From NCBI GenBank assembly GCA_023213395.1, contig CM041465.1, positions 97,657,741-97,721,740 of the forward strand: a DNA stretch of 64,000 bases, read 5' to 3'. The position numbers and the translations under genes were made by a program. Within the stretch, counting starts at the first letter, position 1. Each line of letters opens with the position of its first letter. The notes beneath the pieces were generated by a model, which worked only from the letters and a program-made list of their open reading frames with translations, was not told the origin of the DNA and searched no databases. This DNA is from Cycas panzhihuaensis. Lineage: Eukaryota; Cycadophyta. Of the stretch, positions 61,061-64,000 are shown in pieces.

Positions 61061-62162
61061 AGTCAATTATTAACCTTTTCTCCTTGAGATCCTGGAAGTT
61101 AGTGTAGAAATCTCAATAACATCAAAATAACAATGAGCCCACGAAAGGAAATTCTACACCAAATCATTTATTCTTGACATTGATCTAAAAGTATGAGGAG
61201 TAGTACTTTTATTAAACTATGAAAATCTCCATTTAATGGTGGAGAAATTAATTAGCAAAAGAATGGTAAAATTACAAGGAATAAATGATACAATTATACC
61301 ATAAGGGGGACTCTAACCCTCCAAAATACTTCTCCAAGGATGCTTCCCAAGTCAAGTCTCCAAGAACCACCTCTCCAACCTATAGTAGGGCTCAATTTAT
61401 ATAAATAAACCAAAATTTCATGTTTAACAGGTGACAATCATGCAAGTATAACCACTAACCACCAGAATGCATGTTGTCCAAGTGGCCTTCATGCAATTCT
61501 TAAAACGTTGCAGCTTGTAACTGATTTTAATAGACTCCAATTTGGCTCAAATTTGGTACATATATAGGAATAATATCTCCTCCACTTCCTCAAAATTTTA
61601 GCTCATTTGGATGTCATTTGACTACATTTTTATTCTTTTAATGATAATATGTATTTGTTGTTTTTCTGCTGTCCAAGTGGATTTCATGTAATTCTTAAAA
61701 GTTATAGCTTGTAACTGATTTTAATGGACTCTAATTTAGCTCAAATTTGGTACACTTATAGGAACTCATGTCTCCTCCACTTCCTAAAAATTTTAACTCA
61801 TTTAGATATCATTCGACTGTATTTTTATTTATTTAATGATAATATATATTTTCTATTTTTTTTTTGCTACATGTGGGATTAATTTTATGAAAAAACAAGG
61901 CTTGAACTCTAATCAAATGATATTTTCTGAACTCCACCTTTTGTACACATCTAGTGGGATGTGTCTTCTATCTTTACACAAAATTTCATATAATTTTGAT
62001 ATCATTTGGCCATATCTCTTTCAGTTATGCCAATACCTACTATTTTCTGCATCCTGTAAACATATGGTAGATCCTCTTGGATCATTAAATTCTCTTAGTT
62101 TGTAAAAAAGGTAATGAATGGTTCAAGAAAGGTATCAAGTAAATTATTATTAAGGTATATAT
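61060..62162 (+). other. Non-coding tail of copia-3 between pol and 3' LTR
   Basis: About 1.1 kb, AT-rich. It contains a 195-bp tandem duplication (61476-61670 and 61671-61868), with a possible weaker third unit after it. The open frame at 61836-62105 has no recognisable homology. A nested small insertion is possible, because ttagtgtagaaatctcaat near 61099 looks like an LTR-type start, but no second boundary was found. Confidence 0.5.
61476..61868 (+). repeat. 195-bp tandem duplication
   Basis: gtccaagtgg recurs at 61476 and 61671. The intervening text (tgtaactgattttaat, caaatttggtaca, tcctccacttcct) is repeated in order with scattered substitutions. Confidence 0.85.
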
Positions 62163-62814
62163 TGTTAAATAATGTGACAACAATATTTTAGAGGTAAAAA
62201 TTTTGATAGGTTGGCACTGTGGTTTCCCCTCCAAACTTTTGTAGGGGGATCCAAGCAGGGTGGGAGTCCCCTTTGGTTGGAGGGTATGGGGGGGTCTAGA
62301 CTCCCCTACCCCCCTTTCAAGGGAAGTACCCCTTGATCCAAAAATCTAGTACTATAAAACATACTAAATTATAAGGAGAATTAAATTTGTTCATTCAAAA
62401 TACCCCATATTTGATGGTCAAGATTTATGCCTTGTATGACTCTCTCATATAGTATAATTTAGGGTGTTTTTTTATTATGTTGATTATATTTAATATATTA
62501 GATATACTGTATTAAGTAAAGGCAACTAATTATTATTATTCTAAGTATACTACTATAGATTATATACATTTCTCCATTTTGTATAACAAAGATCGATACC
62601 TTTTCTGTATGGTTGTTTTCTTAGCACACTATTAGGGTTTTACCACGTTATATCTAGTGTATATGAAATACTTTAGCTTTCTAGTTTATTTATTGTATTA
62701 TCTCTAGTTTAAGAACTCACATGTTAAATTTTAGTTTCAATTTCTTTAACTAGTTGTAAAATATTTTAGATCTTAGTGGTTATTTTTGGTTATTAGGACC
62801 TAGTTTGCTTAACA
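62163..62814 (+). repeat. Copia-3 3' LTR
   Basis: 652 bp. It is longer than the 5' LTR because of an expanded G/C-run-rich segment near 62230-62335. Followed by aaatt. Confidence 0.9.
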
Positions 62815-64000
62815 AAATTCACCTATGTAATTAGAAACTCTCCTTTCTTCCTTCCACACTCAAGGATCTCTCAAAATGCTCTTCCTTAAGATTTGTAAAG
62901 GTCTTCCATCAATAAATTATTCTATAAACATCAAGCTTGCTTTTATCAAATGGGTAAAATCCATTTGTTCTTTAATTTCTAGTGAAAACTTCTTCTAGTT
63001 TGCTTTGATTTTCAACTATTTAGCTCATTTCTACTTAGAATCTAGCTTGAAAAGTATAATACATACTTTTAACTATTCTTATTCCTTTACAACTCTTAGA
63101 GAAACTATTCTCTATGGACTTGAAACTCCTCAAAACTATAAACCATAGTGTTAAAGAAGGAAATGAGTGCTATACTAGTTATTTAAAGGAGCTTAGAGAA
63201 GGGAAATAGATGCTAGTTTTGACTTTTACACCCCCTTTCATTGGGTAATCCCCTCCTAATATCACAAGGTGCATAACCCTATTGTGCATCCATATTCCTC
63301 CCCTATACAAAACTATATAGCTACATCAATTAGTGAGAAATCCATTGCTCATCTTTGAGACTCTGTATCTCATCCTTGCACCCCATTTTTCTCTTTAGAT
63401 CATAACCTAAAATTGTAAGACCAGGTAACCACTATTATTAAACTTGGAAGACCACTCTTACTTAGAGGGGCATGTCATTCTAGGGTACACTCCTCTTCAT
63501 CCATCTCCTCTTACCTTTTATATGCATGGATTTTTAGGAGAGAAGAGGTAGCATTTGATTTGCTTCTAAAGTATATGGTTTCTTACAAGTTTCTTTAGCT
63601 TCAAACTTTTTCTGCTTAGTAAGTTCTTTCCTTTTTAGTTTCTTGTAATTCTCCTTTCCTTTTAGTGATTGTTTACAATTAGAATTATTCCTCTCTTCTT
63701 GTTAATATCTGAGACACTTTTGTTGGCATTTTTTCCTTGGGAACTTGGTTGAAAGGTTAGCCCTTTATGGGAAGAATAGGGGTAGAGTATTCTAAAGAAT
63801 AATCATCTCTTCACTAAATGAATAGCTACTCTCTCCCATTATTTTTCAATTATCCAAGTCCCCAAGTAATCTTATTTCACTTTTACTTATTTGTGGTTAT
63901 TATTGAGCTATTTGTTTGTGTGTTTCTTCATTTCCTTGTTGGTTTTAAAGGAAAGCTTAAAGAAGTTTGAATATATTTAGAAGAGGAAAATCCATTTAGA
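62815..64000 (+). repeat. LTR3 of the Tat-type gypsy family, continuation (tentative)
   Basis: Sequence resuming after copia-3. By position it should be the R/U5 side of LTR3; it is pyrimidine-rich and non-coding. I see no diagnostic motif that proves it, and the window ends before any LTR terminus. Confidence 0.35.

Larger units (their letters stand above)
56492..62814 (+). mobile_element. Copia-3: Ty1/copia LTR retrotransposon, degenerate
   Basis: Two LTRs beginning TGTTA and ending TAACA, a PBS near the 5' LTR, copia-order gag-pol, and a perfect 5-bp target duplication aaatt (56487-56491 and 62815-62819). Protein wording (for example FNGKNNFELLKLKV in gag) resembles the Tork/Tnt1 group. 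It has many frameshifts as well as stops, so it is more decayed than copia-1. A 1.1-kb non-coding stretch with a 195-bp tandem duplication separates pol from the 3' LTR, and no clear G-rich polypurine tract is seen. Inserted in LTR3. Confidence 0.92.

Overview
This window looks like repeat-rich intergenic DNA from a seed plant, probably one with a large and heavily methylated genome. It is AT-rich. Almost everything recognisable is decayed LTR-retrotransposon sequence with plant-type features: initiator-tRNA(Met) primer sites in Ty1/copia elements, very long LTRs in a Tat-like Ty3/gypsy family, a plant mobile domain (PMD) relic and an ALMT-like gene fragment. I found no intact protein-coding host gene, rRNA, tRNA or CRISPR array. 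The coding relics are full of TAG, TAA and TGA where related proteins have Gln, Arg or Trp, and CAG/CTG is scarce. That is the footprint of cytosine deamination in silenced transposons.

Layout. (1) 1-389 is the 3' internal end of a Tat-type gypsy element and 390 starts a long plus-strand LTR (LTR1). Copia-1 (2186-9868) has inserted into LTR1, which resumes at 9869 and probably ends near 10.6 kb. (2) About 11.2-22.06 kb is a minus-strand gypsy element (C) with gag, protease, RT, RNase H and integrase relics and a 5' LTR at 19531-22062; no 3' LTR was recognised. (3) 22063-25049 is plus-strand Tat internal sequence with an extra RNase H relic. It leads into a second long LTR (LTR2, starting at 25050), split by copia-2 (25232-32857). 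(4) 35629-50215 is the best-preserved and most unusual element, B: 14.6 kb, 2.9-kb LTRs, a perfect CATAG target duplication, a gag-protease frame, no recognisable RT or integrase, an antisense PMD-like coding relic and an RNase H with all four acidic residues. (5) About 51.14-54.9 kb is a minus-strand relic of a different gypsy element (D). (6) A third Tat-type LTR start (LTR3, 55670) is split by copia-3 (56492-62814).

How the parts relate. B and C share homologous gag and protease, so B looks like a non-autonomous relative of a C-type element in which RT-integrase is replaced by the antisense PMD region. All three copia elements sit inside LTRs of this one gypsy family. Six LTR copies share a 5' palindrome-like end and an AGGTAAGT-type motif at +41/+42, despite heavy decay elsewhere. 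Copia-1 also carries an antisense ALMT-like fragment between its primer site and gag.
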